Shown: piece after piece, positions 16,093 through 25,245 of the stretch
How the letters are laid out: every line of letters begins with the position of its first letter
How positions within the stretch are numbered: position 1 is the first letter of the stretch
Assembly: GCA_025057295.1 (NCBI GenBank)
Contig: JANWXO010000004.1
Coordinates: forward strand, 1-40,982
Origin: Candidatus Binatia bacterium
GTDB lineage: Bacteria; Desulfobacterota; Binatia; Bin18
DNA: 40,982 bases
Direction of reading: 5' to 3'
Notes under the pieces: generated by a model
Told to the model about the DNA's origin: nothing
What the model saw: the letters and a program-made list of their open reading frames with translations, nothing else
Databases searched by the model: none
Translations under genes and position numbers: made by a program

Positions 16093-17187
16093 ATGAAAGC
16101 CGCGGTACTGTACAAGGTTGGTGAACCATTAGTGATCGACGAGCTCACCCTCGATCCGCCGAAAGCGGGCGAAGTCAGGGTGCGGGTGGCCGCAAACGGG
16201 GCGTGTCACAGTGACCTCCACGTGATGACAGGGGATATGCGCATGCCGCTGCCGATCGTCCTCGGCCACGAAGGGGCAGGGATCGTCACCGAGGTCGGTC
16301 CTGGGGTGACGTCGGTCCGCGAAGGAGATCACGTGGTGTTATCGTTCGCTCCCACCTGCGGCGTGTGTTCCTTCTGCACCCAAGGATACCCGCACCTGTG
16401 CGAAACCAGACCCAAAACGCTCGGGACCCTGCTGGACGGCACCACGCGCTTGCATAAAAACGGGACAGATGTGTTCCACTTCGCCTTTACCGCCTCGTTT
16501 GCTGAGGAAACGGTCGTGCCGGAAAGCTGTGCGATCAAAATCCGCCCCGACGTGCCGCTCGACCGCGCCTGCTTCGTCGGCTGCGGCACCATGACCGGCA
16601 TCGGCGCCGCGATCAACACCGCCAGAGTGCAGCCGGGCAGCTCCGTGGCCGTGCTCGGTTGTGGCGGCGTGGGTCTCAATGTGATTCAAGGGGCAGCTCT
16701 TGCCGGTGCACGGCAAATCATCGCCGTTGACCTCGTCCCCCAGAAGCTCGACCTCGCCAAAGTGTTTGGTGCGACCCACTGTGTCAACCCGACCCAGGAT
16801 GACCCCCTCACAGCCGTGATGGACCTGACCGGAGGACGCGGGGTGGACTACGCCTTCGAGGTGATCAGCACGCCCAAGACCATCGAGCTGGCATTCAAAA
16901 TGACGGCCCGGAGGGGAGTCTGTACGATCGTCGGCGTGTCGCCCGAAGGGGCGCGCATCTCGCTCAATCCCAACGTGTTCACCATGACGGAAAAACGCCT
17001 GCAGGGATCGTATTACGGCTCGACCCGCCCGCGTATCGATATGCCGCGCCTGCTCGATCTGTATATGGAGGGCAAGATCAAAATCGACGAACTCGTGTCG
17101 CGCACGTTTCCCCTCGAAGGGGTCAACGAGGCGTATGACCTGCTCAGGCAGGGCAGTGTGGCGCGCAGCGTGATCAAGTTTTTCTAG
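16093..17187 (+). CDS. Zinc-dependent alcohol dehydrogenase, class III-like
   Basis: A 364-residue medium-chain dehydrogenase that oxidises an alcohol to an aldehyde with NAD or a bound cofactor. Catalytic zinc ligands C38 and H59 (in GHEGAG) and the structural zinc quartet C89, C92, C95 and C103 are present. The Rossmann motif VLGCGGVGLNVIQGAALAG follows mid-chain, with an acidic residue (AVDLV) after it that favours NAD(H). The sequence LDGTTRLHKNG and the C-terminal arrangement recall the mycothiol/NDMA-dependent and formaldehyde dehydrogenase branch. The ATG at 16093 has GAGGAG 5 bases upstream. The aldehyde product could feed the aldehyde dehydrogenase at 23111 or the AOR, which is inference. 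Confidence 0.9.
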   Translation: MKAAVLYKVGEPLVIDELTLDPPKAGEVRVRVAANGACHSDLHVMTGDMRMPLPIVLGHEGAGIVTEVGPGVTSVREGDHVVLSFAPTCGVCSFCTQGYPHLCETRPKTLGTLLDGTTRLHKNGTDVFHFAFTASFAEETVVPESCAIKIRPDVPLDRACFVGCGTMTGIGAAINTARVQPGSSVAVLGCGGVGLNVIQGAALAGARQIIAVDLVPQKLDLAKVFGATHCVNPTQDDPLTAVMDLTGGRGVDYAFEVISTPKTIELAFKMTARRGVCTIVGVSPEGARISLNPNVFTMTEKRLQGSYYGSTRPRIDMPRLLDLYMEGKIKIDELVSRTFPLEGVNEAYDLLRQGSVARSVIKFF

Positions 17188-17240
17188 CCGATGTCCGTGC
17201 CGGAGCGCCGCTCAGGCAGTGCACCTGCTCACGGCAGTGC

Positions 17241-18503
17241 TCATTTGTTCGCCTTCTGTTGCTGAACTTCTTCTACCAGCCAGGCTCGGGGAGGTGACGC
17301 TGGAGCCTCTGTGTCGCTTCCCTCGAGTCTTGCAGGGAGAGGCTGTCCCAAGCCAGGCTTGGGTAGGAGTAGGAGCACACTGGTAGTGGTCAGGAGCACA
17401 TTGAGTCCCCCGCCACCCCAAAATGCTCCGTCAAGACTCAGGTGGCTGGCAATCATGCCGTAGACCGCTGGCCCCACCATCATACCGACGCCGTGCGCCA
17501 TCATGAGGAAGCTCATCACCGCTCCCATGCCATACCCGCGCGCGTGCTCTATCGCCAGGGCGGTGTGCGCCGGGAAGGCAACTCCATAGGCGACCCCGAC
17601 GAGGAGGTTCAACCCCAAAAGCTCCCAAAATCCAGTGGCAAAGGGAAACGCACCGAGGGCGAGAGCGCTGACCACGCCCCCCGTACCGAGCAAGCGCGCC
17701 TTCGATACACGGTCGGCCAAGCGGCCACAAGGGGCCTGCAGGAGCGTGCTGACCATAACATTACTGGAAATCAGCACCCCTACCTGGGTAGTTGTGAGAG
17801 GGAGCAAATGAGTCGCGAGCAGGGGGAGGAAAACCCATGTGAGCGCATTGGCGAGAGCATAGCCGAAACGAAAGCAGGCCACCGCAGCAATTGGTCGGGA
17901 CACCAGCAAGCGGTGCAAGGGAGCGGCCGCCTGGTGGGGATTGCTCTTGCCCCGCTGGATCCCCGGCAGGAACCACGCCAACAGGATCAGGGCAAGGAAA
18001 CTTAAGCTCCCCATTGTCCAAAAATTGGCCTGCATACCGAAGAGGTCCTTCACCACCCCGCCCAGGACCGGACCACCGGCAATCCCTCCCAATAAGGCCG
18101 TGTTGATGTAGCCACTGTACTTCCCTTCCTGTCCTGGGGGCGCGAGGTCTCCGACATACGCCGTCGCGACCGGGTGGACGACAGCCGTGGCCGTCCCGTG
18201 GACGACCATCAAGAGAAAAAAGGTGAGCAGACGGGTGGCCGGAATATACGCCAGAGAGGAGAGCGTGTAGCAACAAACGCCGATGAGCAGAAACGTCTTT
18301 CGCTCCCAGCGGTCCGACAGCGTGCCGACAAACGGCAGGATCAAGATGCGGGTGGCCGCATGCACGCTGAAGAGCAAGCCGGCTCCGAACTCACCAGCGC
18401 CGAACTGCTGCACGTATAACGGGAGAAACGGGACCACCATACTGTTCCCCACCATCGTGGCGAACACGGCCAGGCACAAAACCATGAGCGCGCGTGTATG
18501 CAT
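17241..18503 (-). CDS. MFS transporter
   Basis: A 420-residue permease with about 12 hydrophobic segments and the MFS motif A equivalent GTLSDRWERKTF between helices 2 and 3, repeated in weaker form (CGRLADRVSKARLL) in the second half. It most resembles the DHA1 or sugar/drug efflux type proton antiporters. The C-terminal 35 residues are hydrophilic and end in polar QQQKANK. It is the last gene of a minus-strand run that starts at 22831. The ATG at 18503 has no clear ribosome binding site, and a second ATG 6 codons in is possible. The substrate is not readable. Confidence 0.88.
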   Translation of the reverse strand: MHTRALMVLCLAVFATMVGNSMVVPFLPLYVQQFGAGEFGAGLLFSVHAATRILILPFVGTLSDRWERKTFLLIGVCCYTLSSLAYIPATRLLTFFLLMVVHGTATAVVHPVATAYVGDLAPPGQEGKYSGYINTALLGGIAGGPVLGGVVKDLFGMQANFWTMGSLSFLALILLAWFLPGIQRGKSNPHQAAAPLHRLLVSRPIAAVACFRFGYALANALTWVFLPLLATHLLPLTTTQVGVLISSNVMVSTLLQAPCGRLADRVSKARLLGTGGVVSALALGAFPFATGFWELLGLNLLVGVAYGVAFPAHTALAIEHARGYGMGAVMSFLMMAHGVGMMVGPAVYGMIASHLSLDGAFWGGGGLNVLLTTTSVLLLLPKPGLGQPLPARLEGSDTEAPASPPRAWLVEEVQQQKANK

Positions 18504-18553
18504 GCCGCCGTTCTATAGGAACGGACAGTTTGTACAAGGTGCTCTCATCCCCA

Positions 18554-19357
18554 TCAGCGCAGCTGCGCGACAAAGAACACGCGCCGGAAGGGGAAGCAGG
18601 CGCCGTACGGTCCTTCTGGATAGGCAGCGCGCAGCTTCTCCCGGTACACCTCCAGAAATTGTGCCTGACGATCGTGGTCCAACCGGCTCAGAACCGGCCG
18701 CAGAGCCGTTCCCTTCATCCACTCCAAGACTGCATCTGGTCCCATCAGGACGTGGTAATAGGTCGTTTCCCACAGGTCCACTGTGCAGCCGAGCGCGTGG
18801 AGGGTGTCGGCATACCACAGAGGCGCCTCGACGAAATACCGTTCCGTCCATCCGCCCAGTGCGCTGCGCCAGGGTTCTTGGGCAACCACTTCGGCCAGAA
18901 GACGGTGCGAAGGGGCATCGCAGTTATACGGCATCTGGACTGCCAGCACGCCGCGCGGCGCGAGGAAGCTGACGAGACGAGGGAGTAGTGTGGCGTGATG
19001 GGGAACCCAGTGCAGCGCCGCATTGGCAATGATGCGATCGAGCAGCACGTCGGGTCGCCACTGCGCGAGGTCGGCTTGCACAAACCGGAGATGTGGGTGC
19101 ACGGGTAACGCCGCGGCCTGTGCGAGCATCTCCGGCGAGTGGTCCACACCCCAAATGTGCGCCTCGGGCCAACGGGTCAGCAGGGTATAGGTTAAGTTTC
19201 CGGGGCCGCAGCCGAGATCGGCAACAGCGCGCACCTCACCGTCCGGCACGCGCGCGAGCAGCTCGAAGAAGGGGCGCGACCGTTCGCGGCTGAACCGCTG
19301 ATACTGTTGGGGGTCCCAGTGCGCTGGGCCCCGCGCCAGCGAAGCACTCTCTGCCAT
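18554..19357 (-). CDS. tam: Trans-aconitate methyltransferase-like SAM enzyme
   Basis: A 267-residue class I methyltransferase. SAM motif I VADLGCGPGNLTYTL and the following acidic strand end WGVDHSPEML are clear, as are ANAALHWVPHHATLLPRL and LAVQMPYN, which are specific to the Tam family. Tam methylates trans-aconitate, a side product of the TCA cycle, to protect aconitase. It is normal in length (E. coli Tam is 252 residues). The ATG at 19357 is chosen because the frame upstream is basic and unrelated. It lies 19 bases after the hydantoinase gene, so the two are likely cotranscribed. Confidence 0.87.
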   Translation of the reverse strand: MAESASLARGPAHWDPQQYQRFSRERSRPFFELLARVPDGEVRAVADLGCGPGNLTYTLLTRWPEAHIWGVDHSPEMLAQAAALPVHPHLRFVQADLAQWRPDVLLDRIIANAALHWVPHHATLLPRLVSFLAPRGVLAVQMPYNCDAPSHRLLAEVVAQEPWRSALGGWTERYFVEAPLWYADTLHALGCTVDLWETTYYHVLMGPDAVLEWMKGTALRPVLSRLDHDRQAQFLEVYREKLRAAYPEGPYGACFPFRRVFFVAQLR

Positions 19358-19376
19358 CTTTACCGTGCAGCGCGGT

Positions 19377-20816
19377 TTACACCGCTGGCCGCGCGAGGAT
19401 ATCACCTGCTACCCGCCGTTTCAGCCACCGGCCGTCAGACGAACTCCCCACCAATTTGCCGTGCTCGACGATGACTTTCCCGCGCAAGATCGTCATCACC
19501 GGGTACCCGGCGCACTCGAACCCCTCCCAGATACTGTAGTCGGAGTCGGCATGGAGATCTGCAAGGGTGATCGTCTTTTTCAGGTGCGGATCGAACAGCA
19601 CCAAGTCGGCGTCGCTGCCGGGCTGGATCACGCCTTTCTGAGGGTAGAGGCCAAGAAGCTTCGCAGCGTTGGTGGAGGTGATCTCTACAAACCGCTGCAG
19701 CGACATCCCCCGCTCGGCGACAAACTTGGTGTAAGTCACCGGCAGGCGGGTCTCGATGCCGTTATGGCCGCCACAGACGGTCTCGATGGTGTCGCCCCAC
19801 AACTTCGGCTTCTTGTAGGTCGTGTACTCGTCCGTCGCGGTTGTCGCTAAGCGACCGTCCATCAGCCCGGCCAAGAGTGCGTCGCGATCCTCGGGATACT
19901 TCAGGGCGGGGTAGGTGTGGATCGCTGTGCCACCCGGTTTTTTGTAATCCTCGCAGGTGAAATGCAGGTAGTTATGCAGCGCTTCGCCATAGACCGGCTG
20001 GCCCTGGCTACGGGCCTCGGCAATGGCAGCGACCCCCTCCTTGGCCGTGGTGTGGACAAAGTACACAGCGACACCGGTGTGCTTTGCCAGACGGATAATG
20101 TTGCGGAAGGCGAGGTCCTCGGACAGATTGTTATGCACCAGGTGGAGATTGTAACCTTGGGCACGACCCTCGCGTTTGAGCTTCTCCGTCATGTAGCGGA
20201 CTATTTCATCCTCCTCAGCGTGGACCGCCATGATGGCACCGTGCTTGGCAACCTCGGCAAAGATGCTCCACAGGTGACCATACGGCACGCGAATGGGGTG
20301 AAAGGTGGTGAAAATTTTAAAGCTGGCAACCCCTTCCTGGACCGCTTCCCCGATCTCGCCCACTGTTTCCGGGGCCACTGCACCGGCCAGGATATAATGG
20401 AAGGTGAAGTCGGTATAGCAATGGGTACGGAACACCTCACGCCGCCGCTCCAATACCTGCATGATCGAGCTGCGCTCGCCCCCCTCGAGTGCCCTCAGAC
20501 TCAGGTCACCGGCGAAATCGACGATCGTCGTCACCCCGCCGAAGGCAGCGGCACGGCTGGCCGCCTCCGGCGGTTGGGTCATGACCTCAGGGAGCCCCGT
20601 CCATTGTTGGGGGACGGGGATACCGATGTGGGCGTGAGGCTCGATGCCGCCGGGCATCACGATCTTGCCGCGCGCATCGATGATGCGCCCTGCCTCCGCC
20701 GCCAGCGTGCCCGGCCAGCCCACGGCCACAATCTTCTCACCCTGGATGCCGACGTCCATTTCTGCGACCGTGTGAGGCGTGACGACCTGTCCCCCTTTAA
20801 TCAACAGATCGAACAT
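19377..20816 (-). CDS. Hydantoinase/dihydropyrimidinase-family amidohydrolase
   Basis: A 479-residue cyclic amidase of normal family length that opens hydantoin or dihydropyrimidine rings. The binuclear site is visible: H61 and H63 (EPHAHIG), the carboxylated lysine K167 in EGVASFKIFTTF, later histidines in MAVHAEEDE and YFVHTTAKEG, and an aspartate in TATDEYTTY. The C-terminal beta-sandwich closes with GSDADLVLFDPHLKKTI. The ATG at 20816 has AAGGAGG 8 bases upstream; an in-frame GTG three codons earlier (20825) overlaps that site and is less likely. With the upstream APC permease (83-base gap) it forms a uptake-and-ring-opening pair. No carbamoylase or hydantoin racemase is present in the window. 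Confidence 0.88.
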   Translation of the reverse strand: MFDLLIKGGQVVTPHTVAEMDVGIQGEKIVAVGWPGTLAAEAGRIIDARGKIVMPGGIEPHAHIGIPVPQQWTGLPEVMTQPPEAASRAAAFGGVTTIVDFAGDLSLRALEGGERSSIMQVLERRREVFRTHCYTDFTFHYILAGAVAPETVGEIGEAVQEGVASFKIFTTFHPIRVPYGHLWSIFAEVAKHGAIMAVHAEEDEIVRYMTEKLKREGRAQGYNLHLVHNNLSEDLAFRNIIRLAKHTGVAVYFVHTTAKEGVAAIAEARSQGQPVYGEALHNYLHFTCEDYKKPGGTAIHTYPALKYPEDRDALLAGLMDGRLATTATDEYTTYKKPKLWGDTIETVCGGHNGIETRLPVTYTKFVAERGMSLQRFVEITSTNAAKLLGLYPQKGVIQPGSDADLVLFDPHLKKTITLADLHADSDYSIWEGFECAGYPVMTILRGKVIVEHGKLVGSSSDGRWLKRRVAGDILARPAV

Positions 20817-20899
20817 GGTTCCCACCTCCTTTTCTCGCTTCTGGCCTCTCGCTTATAACCCAGGGCAGCGGCGGAACGCCAGAGCGGAAGCCAGCGGGT

Positions 20900-22831
20900 C
20901 TAATTGAACAACAGGAGATGACAGCTCGGCGGCAGGCGGCGGGTGAGGCCGTTGACGACGTGCCCGCGCAGCAGGTGATAGATGGCGCTCCGGCGGCTGA
21001 CGCCCATCATCACCGTATCGACTTCCAGGATCTCCGCTGCGCGCGCGATCGCTTCGGCGGCGTTGTACGACACAGTCCAGACAGGGATCAGCTCAAATCC
21101 TTGTCGTTGTGCTGCCTTGGCGGCAAACCGCAAAGTGATGATCCCCTCCTCGTCCGGCTGTTGCGCCTCGGTGCCGACGAACAGCCCTGGCCGTTCCTCG
21201 ACGTACAAGGCATAAATCACATTCCCTCCCCAGCCTTTTTCGCGGGCAATCGCCTCGTCGATCAGCCGTAAATTCCGTCCCCGCACGGCCACCAGGGTGC
21301 GCGAGGGATACAGAGGGAGGAGCTCAGACGCTTCGCTCAAACTGACTAAATGAGGAATCTCTTCGGCCTCCCGCTCGGCTTCCAGAATCCGTCGGCTGGT
21401 CAGCCGGGCAACCAGAGGAATCCCATAGAATAGATCGGCAAAGCGTCCCTGTTGGGCGGTAACCGAGATGAGCATCCCGACCGCCACCAGGGCACCGCCG
21501 AAGATAGTCGCATGGAATTTTTCTACGATATTCACGGCCCAGGCCACTGCGACCATGCCCGTGGTCAACACCCCTATCCAAAAACCGACATGACGCTGCC
21601 GCAACCGCCAGCGGATCATATCGAGGCCAGCCGAACTCATGACAAAGGCGCCCAAGAGACCAAAGACATAGAGGTCGGCAAGGACTTCAAGGTGAGCTTG
21701 GGTCGCGATCACCACCGCGATGGGGATGAACGTCGCCACGCCGATCGCTAAATGAGGGGTCCCGAAGCGCCGATTGCGCCAGGTAATGGCCTGGGGGAAA
21801 AATCCGCCGCTGGCCAACGCCAGAAAGACGTGGTACGCACCGATGATCCCGGTATTGGCGGCAAACAGGAGGAGGACAGAAGCGGTTCCCACCACTGCCA
21901 ACTCTACTGGCACCCCGCCCCACATCGCCCCCAAGTGCGAGATGAAACGCTCGGGCTCCTGCACTTTGAGCGGATCAGGGAGCAAGGCCACAGAAAAGAG
22001 GGACAGCAACGGTGAGGTGCAGAGGATCGAGACCACAACGAGGATCATCCCGTTCCGCGCAGTCGATTTAATCGGCGCCCGCATCGCAGGGCTCAGTTGA
22101 CTGATGCTCTCGAGCCCAGAAAAGGCCAGCCAGGCACCGGCAAAGCCGACCAGGAACGTGTACCAAGAAACCTCCTGGCCAAGCGTCACATGGCGGAGAA
22201 TCGTCTCCCACTCGGGCGGTCCGATCGAGACCACAGTGACACCGATCACGACCAGATCCACCAGCAAAGCTGCTACTGCCATCGTCAGGGACAGCAGCGC
22301 ACTCTCACGAATCCCGATGATATTGATCGTCGCCAGGAAAATCAGCGCGCCGACTGTGGAAGTGACGATGTAGGTCCGCAGTGGCGGGAAGATCGTCGCC
22401 AGGTAGTGTAGTCCTGACACGGAAGAGATGGCGATGGTGAAGAAATAGCTCACCAGAATCAGAAAGCCACCAAAGACTCCCCAGCGCGGGGTAAAGGCCT
22501 TGGTTGCCACCGATACCACTCCTCCACCTTCAGGGTTCCGCCAGCAGATCTCCTGATACTTCACCGCGAGAGGGACGAAACCAATCACGGTCGCGATGAT
22601 AAACAGCGGGGCCAGCGCGCCGACCTGGGAGTGGAGGATACCGGGAACGTAATAGACCGAGGTGCCGATGTCGCAAAAGACGACGGCCCACACCAGCAAG
22701 GGAGAAAGCTGCCGGGGCTGTGGTTCGCTCGAACGCCGTGGGGAAGGGGGAACTGTGGGGCTCAGTGGGGCTCGATCTGCTTCCTCACCGTTCCCACTGG
22801 CCGATCCTACCGGAAACTGCTGGCGAGCCAT
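20900..22831 (-). CDS. APC-family amino acid permease with Usp-like C-terminal domain
   Basis: A 643-residue protein. After a proline- and serine-rich cytoplasmic N terminus (1-43), residues 44-500 hold about 12 membrane segments, with DIGTSVYYVPGI in helix 1 as in amino acid/polyamine/organocation transporters. Residues about 510-643 are soluble and resemble a universal stress protein fold: LVAVRG strand, ALYVEERPG, and a final VDTVMMGVSRRSAIYHLLRG that mimics the G-2x-G-9x-G nucleotide loop only loosely. Such fusions may gate transport by nucleotide binding. It is the first gene of the minus-strand run to 17241, so the substrate may be a hydantoin, pyrimidine or amino acid. The 279-base gap upstream to the divergent aldehyde dehydrogenase gene shows no gene or RNA. 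Confidence 0.88.
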   Translation of the reverse strand: MARQQFPVGSASGNGEEADRAPLSPTVPPSPRRSSEPQPRQLSPLLVWAVVFCDIGTSVYYVPGILHSQVGALAPLFIIATVIGFVPLAVKYQEICWRNPEGGGVVSVATKAFTPRWGVFGGFLILVSYFFTIAISSVSGLHYLATIFPPLRTYIVTSTVGALIFLATINIIGIRESALLSLTMAVAALLVDLVVIGVTVVSIGPPEWETILRHVTLGQEVSWYTFLVGFAGAWLAFSGLESISQLSPAMRAPIKSTARNGMILVVVSILCTSPLLSLFSVALLPDPLKVQEPERFISHLGAMWGGVPVELAVVGTASVLLLFAANTGIIGAYHVFLALASGGFFPQAITWRNRRFGTPHLAIGVATFIPIAVVIATQAHLEVLADLYVFGLLGAFVMSSAGLDMIRWRLRQRHVGFWIGVLTTGMVAVAWAVNIVEKFHATIFGGALVAVGMLISVTAQQGRFADLFYGIPLVARLTSRRILEAEREAEEIPHLVSLSEASELLPLYPSRTLVAVRGRNLRLIDEAIAREKGWGGNVIYALYVEERPGLFVGTEAQQPDEEGIITLRFAAKAAQRQGFELIPVWTVSYNAAEAIARAAEILEVDTVMMGVSRRSAIYHLLRGHVVNGLTRRLPPSCHLLLFN

Positions 22832-23110
22832 GTGCCACTCTTAGCCCACGCGAGCTAGGCCGCTTTTGCGTCCCTCAACGTATCCCGTCTCACACGGCAT
22901 GCTCCGCTCCAGCAGGGTGAACAGCCGGTCACGTGTTCTGTCATAAGGGCGGAAACGGTTCTGCAGCGGGGGGAAAGAACCACACGCGTGGACGCGCGCT
23001 CACGGAGCGTTCAGGAAGCAGAGAGTCCAGGGAGGAACCTCGGTTCATCTACGCTTACTCTCTCGTTAGTATAAAGAAAAGATATTCTGCTCGACAAGAG
23101 GACGGCGCGT

Positions 23111-24559
23111 ATGAAATACGGCAAGCGCAAAATGTTGATCGCTGGCGAATGGACCGAAGGCAGCACAGGGGAGACCTTCCCGACGATCGACCCCGCAACC
23201 CGCGAGGTGCTGGCGGAGGTCGCCCGCGGCACGGCAGCGGATATCGACCAGGCGGTCGAGGCCGCCAGGCGAGCGCTGCACCATCCGACATGGGCCGGAC
23301 TGCCGCACGCGGCCAGGGGACGGTTGCTCTACCGCATTGCGGCGCTGATCCGTACGCATGCAGAGGAGCTGGCGGAGATGGAAACCCTGGACTGTGGCAA
23401 GCCACTGAGCCAGTCCCGCGCCGATATGGAAACCGCCGCCCAATACTTCGAGTACTACGCCGGCGTGGCCGATAAACTGTTCGGCACCACCATCCCGATC
23501 AGCCCCCAATACTTCGACTACACAGTCCGCGAACCCATCGGGGTAACGGCACACATCGTCCCCTGGAACTTCCCCCTGGCCATCGCCTGCCGTGGCGTCG
23601 CCCCGGCACTGGCGGCGGGAAATACCGTGGTGCTCAAACCGGCTGAACAGACTCCACTGACGGCCCTACGGCTCGGCGAACTGGCGATGGAAGCGGGGCT
23701 GCCTCCTGGCGTGCTCAACATCGTGCCGGGCTTCGGTCACGATGCCGGTGCGCATCTAGCTGGACACCCCCACATCAATCACGTGACGTTCACCGGCTCG
23801 GTCGAAACCGGCATTGCCGTCATGAAAGCTGCCGCCAACAACGTTGTCCCTGTCACCCTGGAGCTCGGCGGCAAATCGCCCAATATCGTGTTCGCCGATG
23901 CCCGCTTCGAGGACGCGATCGCCGGAGCGATGAAGGCGATCTTTTCCAACGCCGGACAGGTGTGTTCGGCGGGGTCGCGTCTCCTGGTGCAGCAGGAGAT
24001 CCACGACCGCTTCGTCCAGGAACTGGCGCGCCGCACTGCCACGCTGCGCCTCGGTGCCGGCCTGGAGGATCCCGACCTGGGACCGCTGGTCTCGGAAGAG
24101 CAGTTCCAGCGCGTGTTGCACTACATCGACCTCGGCAAACGAGAAGGGGCACAGGTGGTCATCGGCGGTGAACCTGCGACCGAAGGACCCTTGCGCCAAG
24201 GCTTCTTCGTCAAACCGACCCTGTTCGACGCCGTGCGCAGCGAGATGCGCATCGCCCAGGAAGAGATCTTCGGTCCCGTCTTATCGATCCTGCCCTTCCG
24301 GGACGCGGAAGAGGCCGTGGCGATTGCCAACGATGTCAGCTACGGGCTCGTCGCCGCCATCTGGACACGGGATATCGGCACTGCGCATCGCCTAGCCGCG
24401 CAGATCAAAGCCGGCCAGATCTTCATCAACAACTATTTCGGTGGAGGCGTCGCTACTCCCTTCGGTGGCTACAAGAAGAGCGGATTCGGACGGGAGAAGG
24501 GCATCGAAGCGCTCCAGTCATACACGCAGGTCAAGAACGTGTGCGTGACGTTGGATTGA
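23111..24559 (+). CDS. NAD(P)-dependent aldehyde dehydrogenase
   Basis: A 482-residue ALDH-superfamily enzyme with all catalytic residues: N153 in PWNFP, K176 in LKPAEQTP, E251 in LELGGKSP, and the nucleophile C285 in [23 protein letters not shown] near the C terminus completes the family pattern. It oxidises an aldehyde to an acid and is closest to betaine or general aliphatic aldehyde dehydrogenases; the substrate is not determined. The ATG at 23111 has AAGAGGA about 9 bases upstream. The 3' end overlaps the end of the decayed antiporter gene on the other strand. It is divergent from the APC permease. Confidence 0.94.
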   Translation: MKYGKRKMLIAGEWTEGSTGETFPTIDPATREVLAEVARGTAADIDQAVEAARRALHHPTWAGLPHAARGRLLYRIAALIRTHAEELAEMETLDCGKPLSQSRADMETAAQYFEYYAGVADKLFGTTIPISPQYFDYTVREPIGVTAHIVPWNFPLAIACRGVAPALAAGNTVVLKPAEQTPLTALRLGELAMEAGLPPGVLNIVPGFGHDAGAHLAGHPHINHVTFTGSVETGIAVMKAAANNVVPVTLELGGKSPNIVFADARFEDAIAGAMKAIFSNAGQVCSAGSRLLVQQEIHDRFVQELARRTATLRLGAGLEDPDLGPLVSEEQFQRVLHYIDLGKREGAQVVIGGEPATEGPLRQGFFVKPTLFDAVRSEMRIAQEEIFGPVLSILPFRDAEEAVAIANDVSYGLVAAIWTRDIGTAHRLAAQIKAGQIFINNYFGGGVATPFGGYKKSGFGREKGIEALQSYTQVKNVCVTLD

Positions 24560-25176
24560 CAGACCGGCTAGAACTCGCGGCAAGAAATAAAACGCCACGG
24601 CGAGGATCACATAGACGGCCAATAATTGCACTCCCTCCATCCAGTGCGACTCCCCGTCCACTGCCACGAGGCTGACGATGCCTACCGTCAGCGTCACGAC
24701 CTCGAACGTGGTGAACAACAGGGGTTGGCCGAACAGGTCGCCGAGAAAGACGAGGAGCGGCGCGACAAAGCGCGCGATCTGGATACTCGAGCCGATCGTT
24801 CAGGGCCAGGTCCATCTGATTCTTCGCCGCCACCAGAATCGCCGTACCGTGCTCGGCCGCGTTGCCGATGATGGCAACGAGAATGACATCAACGTCCGTC
24901 ATGCCAAACGTTCGTGCTGTGTGCTCCACCGCGCCGACCAGAAACTCGCTCATGAGGGCTACCAATGCCGTGGCGACGAGCCAGGTCACCACCGACCGCA
25001 CCTTCCCGTAACTCCAAGGACGTCGTCCTTCCCGTGAATGGCCTGACCCGGGTACAAACGCGATGCGGATGCGTCCGTAAGGAGAACAGCAGGCTAAAGA
25101 GGGAGGTCACAAACAAGACAATAGCGATCTCCAAACTGAGTTCGTGTTCATGGGCAACCGGACTGCCGCGCGCGTT
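24518..25176 (-). pseudogene. Broken Ca2+/H+ antiporter (CAX/ChaA-like), C-terminal half
   Basis: Three minus-strand frames together spell the second half of a CaCA-family exchanger. From about 25152 the first frame reads [12 protein letters not shown] and [10 protein letters not shown] to about 25062. The second continues [19 protein letters not shown], then [13 protein letters not shown] with the diagnostic GNxxEH ion-binding motif, to LALN at 24798. The third continues [20 protein letters not shown] and [21 protein letters not shown] to FYFLPR near 24570. So there are two frameshifts, near 25020-25060 and at 24797 (five bases appear to be missing at the latter), and the N-terminal half is absent. 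The protein cannot function as read. Its 3' end runs into the end of the convergent aldehyde dehydrogenase gene. A sequencing error could explain one frameshift but not the truncation. Confidence 0.82.
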
Positions 25177-25245
25177 TTTTCCCGCAAATTGACGGACACT
25201 CCTTTTTTGTTTGTAATGCAATGACACAGCAAGGAGGGCTCACCC

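Noticed and set aside
23044-23075. TATAAA at 23070-23075 as a promoter for the aldehyde dehydrogenase gene
   Set aside because: No acceptable -35 at 15-19 bases; the nearest (TTCATC at 23044) is 20 bases away. Too weak to annotate.
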